The notes beneath the pieces are model-generated. The model did not search any database, had not been told where the DNA came from, and worked only from the letters and a program-made list of their open reading frames with translations. A stretch of 64,000 nt of DNA from assembly GCF_010731295.1 (NCBI RefSeq), contig NZ_AP022579.1, forward strand, positions 1,922,001 through 1,986,000, read 5' to 3'. Position 1 is the stretch's first letter; every line of letters begins with the position of its first letter. Made by a program: the position numbers and the translations under genes. This document shows, in pieces, positions 60,646 through 64,000 of this stretch. The DNA is from Mycolicibacterium boenickei. Its GTDB lineage: Bacteria > Actinomycetota > Actinomycetes > Mycobacteriales > Mycobacteriaceae.

Positions 60646-61464
60646 CTACGAACCGTCCCGTAGCACCGCGGCTTCCCACAGGCCACGCCCCAGCCCGGAC
60701 AGCGTCAGCGTCAGCTTGTCCACCCGGGCCGTCAGCGGCCCACGGGAGGCGCTCTTGATCGCCCGCAGCACCATGGGCTCGGCCATGAGTACCTCGTACT
60801 CGGCCTTCTGCGACGGGTCCTCGGGCCCGGTCTCGACCAGACCCAGCGACAGCAGGTGGCCGACGTACTGCGGGACCATCGTCGGCAGCGCCACATTGGC
60901 GGTGCGACCGATCAGGCAGGCGTTCTCCAGCACGGCCTGCCCCGGAGTCCGGGCCCGCGTCCAGGTGTAGACGTTGACCAACGGCGAAGCCGCACCCTCC
61001 GACAGCGCGCCGATGATCCGGGCCTCGTCGGCGACCAGCTGGTCGAGCAGGCGGTGATAGAGCTCGACCTGGCTGCCTGCCGTGCTCTGGTCCAGGGCGC
61101 GGTCCAGCAGCCGGTCCATCTTGCTGTTCAGCGATTCGGCCGTCGGCTCCTCCGGCGCGGCCGTCGGGGCGGGCCGCGGCGCCGATTCGATGGCCTCCAG
61201 CCGGTTCTTCACCAGGGTGGCCAGCTGCTCTTCGCCCCAGGCGGCCAGCTTCATGCTGGTCTTCGCGGCGTCCACCGCGCGGTCGGTGAGGCCGAACGGA
61301 TCGAACCGCTTCGGCACCAGCGGGCGTTGGTTGCGCGGGGTGCGGATGGCGAAGGCGATCTCGCCGATCGGGGTGTCGAATTTGAACGCCCGCCGCTGGT
61401 AGCCGCGCTTGGCAGGCTTGTCCGCGGGCACGTTCTGCCCGGTCGTCGTTATCTCGTCTGCCAT
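60646..61464 (-). CDS. Abi-alpha (DUF4393)-like protein
   Basis: 272 residues. The central helical region MDRLLDRALDQSTAGSQVELYHRLLDQLVADEARIIGALSEGAASPLVNVYTW looks like the Abi-alpha/DUF4393 domain, first described in phage abortive-infection proteins. The N-terminal 40 residues are basic and unconserved. No membrane span. Upstream of and coupled to the DUF445 gene. Whether it defends against phage or serves the membrane protein is open. Confidence 0.7.
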   Translation of the reverse strand: MADEITTTGQNVPADKPAKRGYQRRAFKFDTPIGEIAFAIRTPRNQRPLVPKRFDPFGLTDRAVDAAKTSMKLAAWGEEQLATLVKNRLEAIESAPRPAPTAAPEEPTAESLNSKMDRLLDRALDQSTAGSQVELYHRLLDQLVADEARIIGALSEGAASPLVNVYTWTRARTPGQAVLENACLIGRTANVALPTMVPQYVGHLLSLGLVETGPEDPSQKAEYEVLMAEPMVLRAIKSASRGPLTARVDKLTLTLSGLGRGLWEAAVLRDGS

Positions 61465-61665
61465 CGCCGGTCGATCCCCCTCGAGTGGCTGCTAGCGCGC
61501 GGTCGAGCCGACCGGGCATCTGATTATGGGGCACGGTACCCGGTCGCGGCGGGGCCGAGTCCAGCGGCGACGTCGGCTCCGGGTCTGCCGGAAAACCCGC
61601 CGAGAAAAACTCATGGAGTTCGGGAACAAAACCGCGGAACCCCCCGTTGACCACATCGACAGCAA

Positions 61666-61686
61666 GTTGAGTGACAGTGACTCAAG
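61666..61686. promoter_or_regulatory. HAIR element (HspR site) upstream of dnaK
   Basis: GTTGAGT-N7-ACTCAAG, one base off the HAIR consensus CTTGAGT-N7-ACTCAAG, 83 nt upstream of the dnaK ATG. HspR with DnaK as co-repressor is known to act at this motif in actinobacteria. Confidence 0.85.
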
Positions 61687-61720
61687 TTTGGGTTGACAAG
61701 CTATGGTCGCCCGGAGCAAG

Positions 61721-61741
61721 CTTGAGCGCAGCCCGCTCAGA
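61721..61741. promoter_or_regulatory. second, weaker HAIR-like element
   Basis: CTTGAGC-N7-GCTCAGA, arms pairing at six of seven positions with the same 7-nt spacer, 55 bp downstream of the first site and 28 nt before the dnaK ATG. Confidence 0.5.
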
Positions 61742-61768
61742 CCCCTATATCTCTATCAGGAGGCAACC

Positions 61769-63627
<1,859 letters not shown>

Positions 63628-63631
<4 letters not shown>

Positions 63632-64000
63632 GCGAGAACGATTCGCACGAGCCGGTGACCATCACCGACAAACGGCGCATCGATCCCGACACCGGTGAGG
63701 TTCGTGAGCAGGCGCCGGCCCCTGGTGGGCCGGCGTCCGCCGCCTCCGATGCCGGTGCGCCGGCGAGCGAGAGCGACGAGGTTGCCGAGCTCAAGGCCAC
63801 GCTGCAACGCGTGAAGGCCGAATACGACAATTACCGCAAGCGGGCACTGCGCGATCAGCAGGTCACCGCCGACCGGGCCAAGGCTGCCGTCATCACCCAG
63901 TTGCTGGGTGTGCTCGACGACCTCGACCGGGCCCGCAGCCATGGTGACCTGGAATCCGGACCGCTCAAGTCGGTTGCTGACAAGCTCGTCAGTGCCCTTG
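63628..64000 (+). CDS. grpE: nucleotide exchange factor GrpE, 5' part
   Basis: First 124 codons, continuing beyond the window. GTG start overlaps the dnaK stop (GTGA), so translation is coupled. A disordered acidic start is followed by the GrpE core [20 protein letters not shown] and [17 protein letters not shown]. It releases ADP from DnaK. Confidence 0.95.

Larger units (their letters stand above)
61465..61768. other. intergenic region upstream of dnaK
   Basis: About 304 nt without a gene. The dnaK-proximal half contains the two HAIR-type sites listed separately and a TTGACA at 61693-61698 whose matching -10 I could not fix. The distal half, next to the Abi-alpha gene, shows nothing recognisable. 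Confidence 0.6.

Overview
The window is high-GC DNA from a Mycobacterium, most likely a fast-growing Mycolicibacterium-type species. The evidence is the gene order: a Rv0337c-type aminotransferase, etfD (Rv0338c type), iniR (Rv0339c type), a Rv0340-like gene, iniB-iniA-iniC, lpqJ and dnaK-grpE occur in the same order and orientation that I recall for Mycobacterium tuberculosis. Here the backbone is opened by several blocks of accessory catabolic genes. F420-dependent and WS/DGAT families, many GTG starts, and likely leaderless promoters fit the same group. I see no tRNA, rRNA, CRISPR array, insertion sequence or prophage.

Layout. 1-6119: the end of a YibE/F membrane protein, an alanine/aspartate aminotransferase, a small secreted-type protein, and EtfD, the membrane Fe-S oxidoreductase that serves beta-oxidation. 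6542-18424: the ini locus. IniR and an Hsp70-like, membrane-anchored ATPase form one minus-strand unit. Facing them are a Rv0340-like protein, IniB, the dynamin-like GTPases IniA and IniC, and a second Hsp70-like membrane ATPase. 18483-24287: a DUF559-type protein, two small membrane proteins with Thr-rich tails resembling the tail of the Hsp70-like proteins, an F420-type oxidoreductase, a TIGR03085 protein, LpqJ, an MBL-fold hydrolase and a membrane protein. 24294-29382: a possible sulfur-acquisition operon (arylsulfotransferase-like protein plus a sulfonate-type ABC transporter) facing a LacI regulator, with a perfect palindromic operator between them. 29405-38854: lipid genes (WS/DGAT, acyl-CoA ligase, short-chain dehydrogenases, HSL-type esterase) with a PucR-type and a TetR regulator.

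39104-49746: an agmatinase-family ureohydrolase, then a tandem glycine riboswitch in front of gcvP-gcvT-gcvH-glyA-sdaA-lipA-lpd. This operon should take glycine through serine to pyruvate and carries its own lipoyl synthase and dihydrolipoamide dehydrogenase. 49752-50053 is a non-coding block built of nested inverted repeats. 50058-59322: an unassigned catabolic island (creatininase-family hydrolase, SDR, epimerase, FAD/GMC oxidoreductase with its small subunit, NCS1 permease) with two PucR regulators of equal length. 59331-64000: DUF445 and Abi-alpha proteins, then dnaK and the start of grpE behind HAIR-type HspR sites.

The most interesting system is the ini locus. Two paralogous Hsp70-like ATPases lacking the usual peptide-binding domain, each with one membrane span and a long low-complexity outer tail, bracket the two dynamin-like GTPases and are organised as part of the same transcription units. 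All functional statements rest on motif recognition by eye; no database search was run.
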